Shown here: piece by piece, positions 45,066-55,611 of the stretch
Layout: each line of letters begins with the position of its first letter
Numbering within the stretch: the first letter of the stretch is position 1
Assembly: GCA_946902985.2 (NCBI GenBank)
Contig: OX336389.2
Coordinates: 1,288,908,792-1,288,972,791, forward strand
Length of the DNA stretch: 64,000 nucleotides
From: Meconema thalassinum
Taxonomy: Eukaryota; Arthropoda; Insecta; Orthoptera; Tettigoniidae
Direction of reading: 5' to 3'
Made by a program: the position numbers and the translations under genes
The notes under the pieces: model-generated
The model's database searches: none
The model's input: the letters and a program-made list of their open reading frames with translations, nothing else
Told to the model about the DNA's origin: nothing

Positions 45066-46460
45066 ATGCCCTTTACAAGACAACCAACCAAAATGGAAGC
45101 GCAATTGGCAGCATTGCTAGAAAAGTTAAGTGGCATGGAAACCAAATTAGAAGACGGCCAGAAGAATTTAACCAAGGACCTAACTGCCAAATTAGAAGAT
45201 GGTCAGAAGAAGATGGAAGACGGTCAAAATAAGTTAGCGGAGGACCTGAAGAAGATGGAAGACGGCCAGAAGAAGATGGAGTACGGCCAGAAGAAGTTAG
45301 CCGAGGACCTAACTTCCAAATTAGAGGATAGCCAGAAGAAGTTAGCAGAGGACCTGAAGAAGATGGAAGACGGTCAGAATAAGCTAGCAGAGGACCTAAC
45401 CGCCAAATTTCTGGATGGCCAGAAAAATCTGGAAGAGTGTCTGCTGACGAAATTACAGGAAAGTCAAAGAAAATTGGAACAGGGCCTACGTGAGGAAGTC
45501 ACGGCAGTGGAAAAGAAGTTCGACGCCTTACAAGTGGAAGTTGCCGAGCTGCGCCGACGCCCGCTGACGGGGGTGGAGGAGAAATTCAACGCTCTACGGG
45601 AGAAAGTTGCAGAGCTGCGCCGACACCCACCGCCAGTTACATCGGGAACCTCAGGAATGGGACAGAGCAGAGTGACGCCCCCAACCTTCGACGGAAAGGT
45701 CCCGTGGAGCACATACTTATGTCAGTTCGAGGCGGCCTGTTCCATAAATAATTGGAACAACACAGAAAAGGCTACAGCTCTCATTGTAGCGCTGAGAGGT
45801 GACGCCCTTAATGTCCTTCAGGCCATCCCGACTGGATCCCAGGACTACGCTTCACTGATCGCTCATATGGAGTCCCGATATGGAGATAGCAATCTTCAGC
45901 AGGCCTACCAGATGCAGCTCCGGACCCGGGTACAGAACAACGCGGAAACCCTGCAGGAGTTCGAGATGGACATCACACACCTCGTAAGGCTCGCCTATCC
46001 GACAGCGCCGGCCGACTTTCTGGAACAGATTGCGACGCAGACCTTCACCGACGGGCTATGGGACTCGGACACTCAACAGGCGCTGCGACTCGCGCGCAAT
46101 AAGATCCTGGCAGATGTGCTGAGCCACACACTTGAGTTCGAGACGGCAAAACAGGCATCTAGAATGCACGCGCGGGTGCGTCAAGTGGACGTCGACGAAC
46201 CAGCAAAAACCAACGAGACCAAGCCCCTGGCCGGCGAATTGATGGAGGCGCTAAGCCGTTTCTTGGATAGTTGCGGCACTACCAGCAACGACACAGCCGG
46301 AAGTCAACCGGAGAGGTGGCCCGGAAGAGGACTACCGACCTGCTGGGCCTGCAGTAAGAAAGGCCACCTGAGCAAGGACTGCGGTGATCGCCGCCGCCGA
46401 GGGTATCCGACGGGAAATCAGTCGTCTGAAAACCGTGTGGCCCAGGGAAACGAGTATTAG
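45066..46460 (+). CDS. Gypsy Gag with an extended coiled coil
   Basis: An intact 464-residue frame. Residues 10-150 are a repetitive coiled coil built of units such as KLEDGQKK, KMEDGQNK and LAEDL. Residues 205-390 carry the retrotransposon capsid domain (TPPTFDGKVPWSTYLCQFEA, ATALIVALRGDALNVLQAI, AHMESRYGD, FTDGLWDSD). Residues 425-440 are a zinc knuckle, CWACSKKGHLSKDC. Gag forms the particle that packages the RNA. Its end overlaps the pol frame by 77 bases in the +1 frame, so pol would need a translational frameshift unless its own start is used. The start is the first ATG after the primer site. Confidence 0.92.
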   Translation: MPFTRQPTKMEAQLAALLEKLSGMETKLEDGQKNLTKDLTAKLEDGQKKMEDGQNKLAEDLKKMEDGQKKMEYGQKKLAEDLTSKLEDSQKKLAEDLKKMEDGQNKLAEDLTAKFLDGQKNLEECLLTKLQESQRKLEQGLREEVTAVEKKFDALQVEVAELRRRPLTGVEEKFNALREKVAELRRHPPPVTSGTSGMGQSRVTPPTFDGKVPWSTYLCQFEAACSINNWNNTEKATALIVALRGDALNVLQAIPTGSQDYASLIAHMESRYGDSNLQQAYQMQLRTRVQNNAETLQEFEMDITHLVRLAYPTAPADFLEQIATQTFTDGLWDSDTQQALRLARNKILADVLSHTLEFETAKQASRMHARVRQVDVDEPAKTNETKPLAGELMEALSRFLDSCGTTSNDTAGSQPERWPGRGLPTCWACSKKGHLSKDCGDRRRRGYPTGNQSSENRVAQGNEY

Positions 46461-49400
46461 CCAGCCTTGGGGGCAAAGGTTGGCTTGTGACAGTCCTCAA
46501 GCCCCGGCAGTCCAAGTGCGTGTGACGAAGTTACGGAGGGACAATAGCAGCCTGATGGTCGACGGAGTCGTCAACGGAGTGAGCTGGCCCATGCTGATCG
46601 ACACGGGAGCGTCGAGGACCATCGTCAATCCCACCGTGATCCCGAAGTGGAGAGTGCAACCCACACAAAGGAACCTCCAGCAAAAACCAACGAAAAACCA
46701 AAAACCAACCGCGACCGGAGAGACCGCACCGGTACATGGCGAAGCATCACTGGAGTTCGTCATTCGTCGACGGGCGGTGAAACATCCAGTGCTTGTGTCT
46801 GACGTATCATACGAAGTGATCATCGGACTGGACTTCCTAGACCAGAACATCATCATCTTGGACCTGAGTACCAACACTCTGCACTTCGGAGGTGAGGAAC
46901 TTGCTTTGCGACCGGCACACGAGGCCGTCACCGCACGACGTGTAAGGCTGAGAGAGGACGTCATCGTTCCCGCCAGGTCGGAGGTCAGCGCCGCCGTAAT
47001 TGTCGACGGAACTGCTGAGGGAGTGGCGGCTGTCATCGAGCCAAAATATGAGGACATCCAGACAAAAGGATTGCTAGTTGCCAAGACCCTCATCAACACG
47101 ACGTCTCGGCCGTACGTCCGCCTGTCCAACCTGAACGACTACGACATTACGGTTCACCAGGACACCAACCTAGGAGTCTGCGAGCCCGTTACCTGGATTG
47201 CCCGCATCACAGATACGACGGACGGACACCTGCAGATGGACAACCGAAGAAGACTCTCACTGCCAGAAGAACTAAAGAAGCTGTACCAAGGTTCCCAGGA
47301 TCATTTAGACGAGGAACAATCACGCCAACTTCAGGACCTGCTACGGGAATTCCAGGACTTCTTCTCCATGGGGAGCAAAGACTTCGGCAGGACAAGCTTG
47401 GTCCAGCACAGAATCGACGTTGGGGACAGCGCACCGATTAGGGCCCCATTCCGACGTGTCCCGCTCGCCAAGCAAGCCGAAGTCGACCGGATGGTAGAAG
47501 AGATGAAGGAGCAAGGGGTGATCGAGCCATCACATAGTCCTTGGAGTTCTCCAGTCGTGCTAGTGAAGAAGAAGGACGGTTCCACCAGGTTCTGCGTGGA
47601 CTACAGGCGGGTGAACGACGTCACGAAGAAGGACAGCTACCCTCTACCCCGGATCGACGACACGCTGGACACCATATCAGGATCAAGATGGTTCTCCACC
47701 TTGGATTTGAAGAGTGGCTACTGGCAGGTGGAGGTCCACCCTAAGGACCGCGAGAAAACTGCGTTCTCTGTGGGCAGCGGGCTCTGGCAGTTCACCATCA
47801 TGCAATTTGGTCTGTGCAACGCCCCTGTGACCTTCGAAAGGCTAATGGAGTCCATTCTGAGGGGACTACACTGGAAGACCTGCCTGGTCTACCTAGACGA
47901 CATCATCGTTCTGGGAAAAACCTTCGAGGAGCACTACAGCAACCTGAAGGAGATCTTGATGAAGCTACGGGCTGCCCAGCTGAAGTTGAGCCCCAAGAAT
48001 TGTCAGCTCTTCCAGAAGCAGGTCCAGTACCTTGGGCATATTGTCTCCGAGGAAGGGGTGCGCACCGACCCAGAAAAGACCGCAGCTGTGAGGGAGTGGC
48101 CAGTTCCGAAGGACAAGTCCCAACTGCGAAGCTTCCTGGGACTCTGCACTTATTACCGTCGCTTCGTGAGAGGATTCGCCGACATCGCCAAACACTGCAT
48201 CGACTGACTGAGAAGGACCAACTCTTCACATGGACAGCAGAATGCCACAGTGCCTTCGAACAACTCAAGCAGGCTCTGTGCACCGCGCCTATTCTGGCCT
48301 ACCCCAGACCTGGAACAAGGTTCATCGTCGATACCGATGCCAGCGACTTTGGTATAGGGGGAATCCTGTCGCAAATAGTGGACGGCGAGGAGAGAGTAGT
48401 GGCCTACTTCAGCAAAGCCTTGTCAAAGCCAGAGAGGAACTACTGCGTCACCAGGAAGGAACTGCTCGCCATCGTGAAGACCATCGAACACTTCCACAAG
48501 TACCTGTACGGGCAAGAATTTCTCATCAGGACCGACCATGCATCCCTGCGGTGGCTCCTGAACTTCAAACAGCCCGAGGGTCAACTCGCGCGGTGGATAG
48601 AGAGGCTTCAACAGTACAACTTTGAGATCCAGCACAGGAAAGGCCAACTGCATTCTAACGCCGACGCCCTGTCACGAAGACCATGCCCCGAAGACTGCAC
48701 CTTCTGTACCAGAAGAGAGGAGAACACCGGGATACAGTGCCGAAGGACTACCGTGGAACTTCATGGGAGCTGGAGCCGCGAATCTTTCACGCGGGCACAA
48801 GCAGAAGATGATGACCTGGGACTGATAGCCGAATGGAAGAGGGCCTGTGTTCCCGGACCCCGGTGGAACATTGTGAGCGACTGCAGTCCGAAATTCAAGT
48901 CCTACTGGGCGCAGTGGGACTCGCTGATTGTAAGGGATGGCCTCATCTGCCGGACCTGGGAGAGCACCGACGGGAAGACATCTCGGGAACAAGTCGTCGT
49001 ACCAAAGGCTATGACGGAGGAAGTCCTGAAGGAAGTCCATGGAGGATCATCTGGTGGGCACTTAGGGATAAAGAAGACCCTGGAGAAGCTGAGAGAGCGG
49101 TTTTACTGGATCGGATGCTGAACAGACATGGAGAGCCACTGCGCTAGGTGCCACGATTGCGCAGCCAGCAAGGGCCCAGGACGAAGACGACGGGGTCCAC
49201 TGAAGACCTACAACGTGGGCGGCCCCATGGAGAGAGTGGCCATCGACGCTTCTGGGCCATTCCCGTTGAGCGAGGCAGGGAACCGCTACATATTGGTCGT
49301 CAGCGACTACTTCACCAAATGGCCGGAGGCGTATGCGCTCCCTAACCAAGAAGCCGCGACGATCGCAGAGACCCTGGTGAAGGAATTCGTCAGCCGGTAC

Positions 49401-49949
49401 GGAGTACCCCTGGAGCTGCACTCCGACCAAGGGAGGAACTTCGAGTCGCAGGTGTTCCAGAACCTATGCCAGCTGCTGGGAATTCGGAAGACGAGGACGA
49501 CGCCGCTACACCCTCAGACCGACGGTATGGTAGAGCGATTCAATCGCACCATCGTGAACCATCTCCGAATAGTCGTCAGCGAGCACCAGAGGGATTGGGA
49601 CAAACATCTTCCACTATTTCTCCTGGCCTACCACGCCGCCGTGCATGAGGCCACCGGGTGCACACCAGCCCGGGCCATGTTTGGGAGGGAACTCCGTCTA
49701 CCTGTCGATCTTGCCTTCGGCCGACCTGGGAATGATCCGGTCCCGGTAAGCCAGTATTGTCAAGAACTGGTCGACCAACTGGAGGACGTGCACACGTTCG
49801 CGAGGAGGAAACTGCGGATCGAGACCGACCGAATGAAGACCCGATACGACCAACAGTCGGATGCCGGTGGATTCCACGAGGACGACCTGGTCTGGCTCTT
49901 CAACCCATTACGGAAGAAGGGCCTGTCATCCAAACTGCAGAAGTCCTGA
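46384..49949 (+). pseudogene. Gypsy Pol polyprotein with three lesions
   Basis: Order: aspartic protease (LIDTGASRTIV, near 46597), reverse transcriptase (RFCVDYRRVNDVTKKDSYPL; catalytic YLDDIIVLG at 47890), RNase H (FIVDTDASDFGIGGILSQ, RTDHASLRWLL), an HHCC-type zinc-binding segment (HGGSSGGHLGIKK, CARCHDC), and integrase (AIDASGPF, ELHSDQGRNFES, DGMVERFNR as the DDE triad). Lesions: a one-base frameshift near 48190-48200, an in-frame TGA at 49119-49121, and another at 49947-49949 that removes the GPY/F-type end (readable to about 50075). Translation would stop before RNase H, so this copy cannot make a complete enzyme. Confidence 0.92.
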
Positions 49950-50094
49950 GAGGGCCCGTACCGAGTCGTGAAACGGATCAACGATGTCGTCTACAGGATC
50001 CAGCGGAGCCCGAGGGCGAAGATGAAGATCGTGCATCGAGATCGCCTGGCAGCCTACGGAGGGACACAGGATTGATCGGGACGATCAGCCTTTT

Positions 50095-50107
50095 AGGAAG
50101 GGGGTGG
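50095..50107 (+). promoter_or_regulatory. Polypurine tract
   Basis: AGGAAGGGGGTGG lies directly before the 3' LTR, the position for plus-strand DNA priming. Confidence 0.8.
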
Positions 50108-50828
50108 TGTTACGGCTGTGAGTTTGTTTCGTCGCTCGCCGCATGAGTCACGGCTGCCCCCGGGCTGGGCTGTGTTCTGCCTCAGTGTATTACATGCGCC
50201 TTATGCAACAAGGGCTACTAGGACAAAGGGATGGTCCAGAATATTCGTGACCCAGCCAGTGATGGAAACCTGGAGAAGCCGTGAATCCTGGATGGGTCTA
50301 GAAGCATTTATTGAGTCACCGGCCTGCTATATAAGGGCGACCTGGCAAGCGGGGAAAACTGTGTTTTTCAAGCTAGTGCGAGCGTTGATCCTGAGGGACC
50401 GAAGTGTGGTGACGTGACTTGCGAAACCCAGTGAGATTCCTTCCGAGCCGCGGAGCAGTGTGAGGAGTGTGTACCTACCTAGGGCGACAGAGACATTGTG
50501 ATGAATTACGAAACGCATTGGGCAGTTCCCTAGCCAGTGGACAGGAAACAGTGAGTGACAGACTTAGTGCAGCTATTTCCAGCCAGCGCACGGAACCACC
50601 TCATTAGCGAGAGGATTAACTGCAAGGCCGAGTGAAAGGGTGAGTCGAGCTCCATACAGGAGGGAGCTTCTGTAAGACAGATAATTGTTTCTATCTGCTT
50701 ATTGTACGGTGTATATTTCTGACCTGCAAGCAATAAAGCTAACTTCTCTTTAAAAGAACAATTGTGTTTGTGCTTTCACCCACCGTAATCCAGTTAACGT
50801 AAGTGCCACTAGGGGGTGGCACGTAACA
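50108..50828 (+). repeat. Gypsy 3' LTR
   Basis: Same ends as the 5' LTR; TATATAA at 50328-50334 and AATAAA at 50732-50737. Confidence 0.95.
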
Positions 50829-50996
50829 TACCTTACCTCAAGTCCCGGGACACGTACCCCATCGCCGATCCTAATAAATAGTCACACACATTACTCCAGT
50901 CATCACAGAAACACAGGTTATCAGACAAATTGAACACACGCCCAATACACAGGGCTGATGACCAAGATGTCTCAAGCCCCTAAAGCGATTTAACAA
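50829..50996 (+). mobile_element. SINE, right part, split by the Gypsy element
   Basis: It continues the body broken at 44246 (CCCGGGACACGTACCCCATC) and ends GGGCTGATGACCAAGATGTC, then AACAACAAC, a common insect SINE tail. Confidence 0.6.
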
Positions 50997-51610
50997 CAAC
51001 TAAACCAACATAATATCATTCTGCTGTATAACTCATGTTCTGACATTCTATTTCATCTACAGTATTTACAAATGGGGATTTAGTTCCTTTTGGCATATAG
51101 TCCCATTATTTTATTATTATTATTATTGTTAGTTTTTGCAAGGCGTGGAACAGTGAGGTAGTCTGCCCCATATTGTTGTTAATTTCCTGCTTTGTATTGT
51201 AATGTTCATGTTTAATTGACATCTCCCCTGGAGGGTAGTGCAACACCCCAGGCAAAAACACAAATAGTTTTCTTGCAAAGAGAATGTTTATTTAAGTATT
51301 AATTTTTATGAATAATAATCGAAATATAATTTTAATAATGTACAATTACCTTACTCTCTGAATGAAACCCCCCAAAAAGAAATCCTGCATATGCCACTCT
51401 CTACTAGTGCCGTTGATTAATCGTTCCATTCCAACGATTCTAACACTGCTATGTATCGGGAAACTTCCAAACGTGCCGCAATACGAAAAGATATGTTATG
51501 GTAATAATCGACATGTAACAAGGTGCCTGTCGAGTTTTCAATGACAATTTGACAATTATTGTAAAAAACGGCTGACATATTCATTAGTTCATAAAGAAAA
51601 ACTGGTGGCA
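50997..51610. other. Intronic sequence, nothing recognised
   Basis: AT-rich sequence with a short (ATT)n run at 51107-51127. No coding motif. Confidence 0.4.
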
Positions 51611-51622
51611 TGTGACATATTT

Positions 51623-51868
51623 ACCGGCCGAGGTGGCAGAGAACGCTAACGCGCTACCTCGTGCTTCGCTGGCATCGGGAGAGCGTGGGTTCGAATTCCA
51701 CCTCGGCCATCCTAAAAATGGTTTTCGTGGTTTCCCATTTTCACTACCAGGCAAATGCCGGGACGGTTCCTTTCAATAGGTCAACGGCCGATTTCCTTCC
51801 AATATACCTTCCCTGACCCGTCCTGGGAAGAAAAGTACATGGCCAATGGCTGCATTAATAAAATTATA
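51623..51868 (+). mobile_element. tRNA-derived SINE, 246 bp
   Basis: Head CGAGGTGGCAGAGAACGCTA (A-box region) and GGGTTCGAATTCCACC (B box). The body has CGTGGTTTCCCATTTTCAC and AGGCAAATGCCGGGACGG, and an AT-rich tail. Perfect 12-bp target duplications tgtgacatattt lie at 51611-51622 and 51869-51880. It is a different family from the 26647 SINE but shares its body type with the one split by the Gypsy element. Confidence 0.92.
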
Positions 51869-51880
51869 TGTGACATATTT

Positions 51881-52996
51881 GTCAGATTTCTACCAGTCAG
51901 CTTTGCAACTTTACGAAACAGATTTCTGACAATTTACAAAATTGTCGCGACATATTTGTCGATTTGTCATGCTTTGAGGAACGGTAACTTATCGAATTGT
52001 CTGAGATTGTATGTCATGTGACATATGTCAACTTGTCGAGTTTTATTTTGAAATAGGAGCCCAGTTTGAAGCGCAATGCGAAGAAAATGATAAACACAAA
52101 AGGCCCCCATTTGCATCAAAGAATAAGTCGCCGAGAGTGTATTCAAAGAGAATATAAGTGAGTCATTTATTACCAACCAACATCTGCACAACTTAACTCG
52201 TCAAGAGTAATTCGCTCTTCACTTATTGGTGAAAATGCCGGTCACTGCTCCTAGCACTCTGCACGCTCTCTAGGCGCCTACATGCTGAAGCTGAATGATC
52301 AAGGCTACCGGAGTTCCATAGTACAGGACATGTCGAGTGCTTTGGAGTTTAACTTAGACTTGTTCTCAAACAAAACTGTCGCTTCGGTGACAGCGACCAA
52401 TATCGATATCTGTTAAGACGATCGCCACTTTTTAGTGGAAAAATTAGCACTCCCATGCGGCGTCACATGATGAAGAATAACACATGGTTTCGTCCTGCAT
52501 TCAATTCGCCATAGGAACTGTTGCTCTGATTTGAAGCGTGTTCAGCCATGATGACTAGCTCAGTCCCTGTGGTGGTCATTGCTGCCAACCTCAACATAAA
52601 TCAATTTACCTTCTTATACCAACTGTGGAAATAACACATGACAACTTCTCCTTGGGAGCAAACCATTTCAATAGCTGAAGTTAACAGCTTCAATTGCAAC
52701 TGCTAAAAATCCAACATAAACCTAAAACCACATTGACCACCACTTAATAAACAAGGACACACTAAATATGTAACATCGACTTTTACAGAGAACAATACAT
52801 ATTAATTGACTTATCATTTTCAGGGAAATGAATTTAATGGAGCTTTCCAAACATCGAACACAAAATAATGATCAAGTATACCTAATTCTAATTCTCTAAA
52901 TAAAACCAGTGATTACCAGATGTTCTTTGCAAACTCGTTGCAGAGATAACTGCAATATTTTGGATAACCCATATAAACCTTGCTTTCTGGCATCTT
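51881..52996. other. Intronic sequence, nothing recognised
   Basis: No protein or RNA motif seen. Repeated ACATATTTGTC-like words occur around 51871-52010. Confidence 0.4.
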
Positions 52997-53018
52997 GTAG
53001 GGTAGTTAATCATCATCA

Positions 53019-55589
53019 TCATGCACGGTTTCCAGCCACTGGCCGGGTCTGTTTGGAACACAAGCCTCTCCAACATCTTCTGTCTTCCCACCATCTCTCA
53101 GCAACCACCTTTGTCCAGTCTTCTCCTCTCTTCTTCACTCTTTCTTCCACCCCCTTCAGCCACCTCTCTCTTGGTCTCCCTCTCGGTCTCTTTCCTTCCC
53201 ACTTCGTCGCGTGTATCCTCCTGGGTATCCTCTTCTCCTCCATTCGTTTTACATGTCCATACCATCTAAGTCTAGATTTCTCTATACCATCCTGTAATGG
53301 TTTGTCCTTCATTAATTCTCTGGTCCTCTCATTTCTTATTCTGTCCATCTTTGTAGCTCCAATACTGCTTCTCAAGAACCTCATCTCACTGGCCTGTATT
53401 TTGCTCTTCTCCCTTCCTTTCATAACCCAGGTCTCCGAGGCATACGTCAGGATAGGGACATAGTACGTCCGATATATGATCTTTTTGCTGTTCAGAAGGA
53501 CATCCTTGCTCCATAACATGCTTCTCACACTCTTCTGGAATGCTTCTGCCTGTCTCCCCCGCTCATTTATTTCTCTTTCGTTTCTTCCATTATCTTGTAT
53601 CAGGCTTCCCAGATACTTGAAACTCTCCACTTTCTTCAGCTGTTCCCCACCAATTGTTATTCCCGTTGTGGTTCTTTCCTTCTTCCTTGTTGTGATCACC
53701 ATTTCACTCTTATGTATGCTAAATTTCCTCCCATATCCTAAATTTCCTTCCCACACATCCAACTGTTCCTGTACCTCCTCCTCCTTGTTTCCCCAAATCA
53801 TCAAATCATCTGCAAACATCATTGCTTTCATCTTTCCTTCGCCAATTACTTGTGCCACACGAGTCATTATGTCATCCATCACCACAATGAAAAGTAACGG
53901 TGACAGTGCACTTCCTTGTTTCAGGCCGTTTCTCTGTTCCAACCAGTCCGATCTCTCTCCTCCCACTTTCACACAGCTCACGCTTTCCTTGTACATCTCC
54001 TTTATCCTCCTTGTAGTCCATTTTTCTATTCCTCTATCCTCCAGGACTTCCATATTTTGTTTCTGCATACACTGTCATATGCTTTCTGAATATCCAGGAA
54101 GGCCATCAGTAGATCTGTTCCATACTCATAGTGCTGTTCTTGTAACTGCCCGACAGCAAAAATCAAATCCACTGTGGACCTTCCTGCTCTGAAGCCATGT
54201 TGTTCTTCCCTCATCCCTCGTTCTATCCTTGTCCTAATTCTCCTTTCCAAAACTTTCTCAAACATCTTTGCACAATGACTCATCAGTGTTATTCCCCGAT
54301 AGTTTCCGCATTCTGTTCTACTACCTTTCTTGAAGATCGGGACAATTATTCCCTTTTTCCAGTCCTCTGGGGTCTTCCTTTCCTTCCATGCTGTCCTCAT
54401 CACTCGGTACAACCATTGTATCCCCACCTCTCCTGCTGCTCTCACCATCTCCACACTCAACTCATCCACACCCGGTGCCTTCCCTCCTTTCATCTTCCTC
54501 ACTGCATCTTCCACTTCTTTCCATGTTAAGTCCTTTTCTGTTTGCAGTTCATCTTCCTCTTCCCCGATTTCTTCCTCCTCGCCGTGGTTTCCATTTGGGT
54601 TCAGGAGTTCTTCAAAATATTCTTTCCACATTTTCTTCAGTTCTTCTCTATTTTCTATCTCTTGTCCCCTTTTGTTCACCATTCTAACATAATCCGTAGG
54701 ATCCTTCGCCTCTTACTTTTTACCATCCCATACAGGACCTTTTTTGTACCTTCCATCATCTTTGTCCACTCTTCCATCCACTTTCTTCTCCCCTCAGCCA
54801 CTACTCTCTTCGCCTCCTTCTTTCTTTCCTTCCCGGTCAATGCATGTGAGATTTTCGAAGTGAAATGCCATGTCCTGTTGTTCGGATTCCACGTAAAAAG
54901 GAGGTCCCGTGGCTCATGATCTCAAGATTAACGGTCACGTTAAACTACAAGCTTCCTTTTTTTTTCTTTCTTCATCTGTTGGAATTCCTTCCTTTACCAT
55001 TTTGAGGTACTCGACCCTTCTATCTCCTTCTTTCAGTTTCCATATCCTTATACGGCTTTCCTGGTTCTCAGTCCCTTTCTTCTCCTTAGTCCCTCTATGG
55101 TTCATTTGTGTGGCTCACTCTTTTCTTGAACCAGGAGTTTCCAACTAGCAGGCTGTTCCTTTGGCAGAAGTCCAACAGTCTCTTTCCTTCCTCATTTCTC
55201 CCGCCCCAACCCTCTGGTCCAAGTACACTCTCATACTCTTGTCTTTCTCTTCCTACATGGGCATTCAGATCCCCCATAACAATCATATTTCTTCCTACCA
55301 GCTGCTTCTGCAATTCCTCTTCAAACTCCTCCTCCTCTTCAGAGGCGCAGCCTACTTGTGGAGCATACACTTGCACTATTTCTACGGTCTCTCCCCTCAG
55401 TGCTACTTTCACTTTCATCATCCTATCACTTATTCTCTTCACTTCTTCTTTTAAACCATCTCGTACTACTACTCCCACTCCATTCCTCTTTCCCTCTTCA
55501 TTCCCACTCCAGTACAGTCTATAGCCTTTTCTCAGTTCTCTCCTTCCTTCCCCTTTCCACTTTGTTTCTGCCAATCCCAATAAATCCAA
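53019..55589 (-). pseudogene. LINE A endonuclease-reverse transcriptase relic
   Basis: Endonuclease 55589-55095: LDLLGLAETKWKGEG, VQVYAPQVG, MIVMGDLNAHVGRE, LLDFCQRNSLLVGN. RT 54682-54026: MKGGKAPGVDELSVEMVR, KKGIIVPIFKKG, YRGITLMSHCAKMFEKVL, EEQHGFRAGRSTVDLIF, FLDIQKAYDSV. A frameshift near 54060 leads to 54068-53019: QRNGLKQGSALSPLLF, MMFADDLMIWG (catalytic FADD), KYLGSLIQDNGRNEREI, LRWYGHVKRMEEKRIPR, ending WRGLCSKQTRPVAGNRA. Same family as 36405-37040. Confidence 0.88.
54834..54955 (+). mobile_element. tRNA-derived SINE, copy 4, 5'-truncated
   Basis: It starts inside the B box (CCCGGTCAATGCATGTGAG), keeps the body to AAACTACAAGCTTCC, and is flanked by CT-rich duplications (cttctttctttcc). 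It lies inside LINE copy A and is therefore younger than that LINE. Confidence 0.85.
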
Positions 55590-55611
55590 ATGCTTTCAAG
55601 AATGTAGGGTA

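Larger units (their letters stand above)
44247..50828 (+). mobile_element. Gypsy-type LTR retrotransposon, complete but disabled
   Basis: LTRs of 720 and 721 bp flank a 5.1-kb interior with gag, then protease, reverse transcriptase, RNase H and integrase in the Gypsy (Ty3) order. The two LTRs differ at about 20 positions by hand count (roughly 97% identical), so the insertion is fairly recent. Pol carries one frameshift and two stops. It sits inside a SINE. No clear target duplication is visible: left flank gatagtgg, right flank taccttacc. Confidence 0.95.
53008..55603 (-). mobile_element. RTE-like LINE copy A, 5'-truncated
   Basis: Minus-strand LINE whose 3' end carries an (ATG)n tail (CATCATCATCAT on the plus strand, 53010-53021). 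It is flanked by 11-bp target duplications gtagggtagtt at 52997-53007 and 55604-55614. It lacks the start of the endonuclease, and a SINE (54834-54955) sits inside. The 3' end of LINE copy B adjoins the right duplication. Confidence 0.9.

Noticed and set aside
47814..48190. Plus-strand frame before the RNase H part of the Gypsy element
   Set aside because: Up to the frameshift near 48195 this frame is an alternate reading of RT; only the later part is real pol.
51623..51710. Functional tRNA gene
   Set aside because: Part of a 246-bp SINE with perfect 12-bp target duplications.
53476..54919. Long Ser/Leu/Phe-rich frames on the plus strand in the LINE region
   Set aside because: They are antisense to the real LINE coding frames and have no domain.
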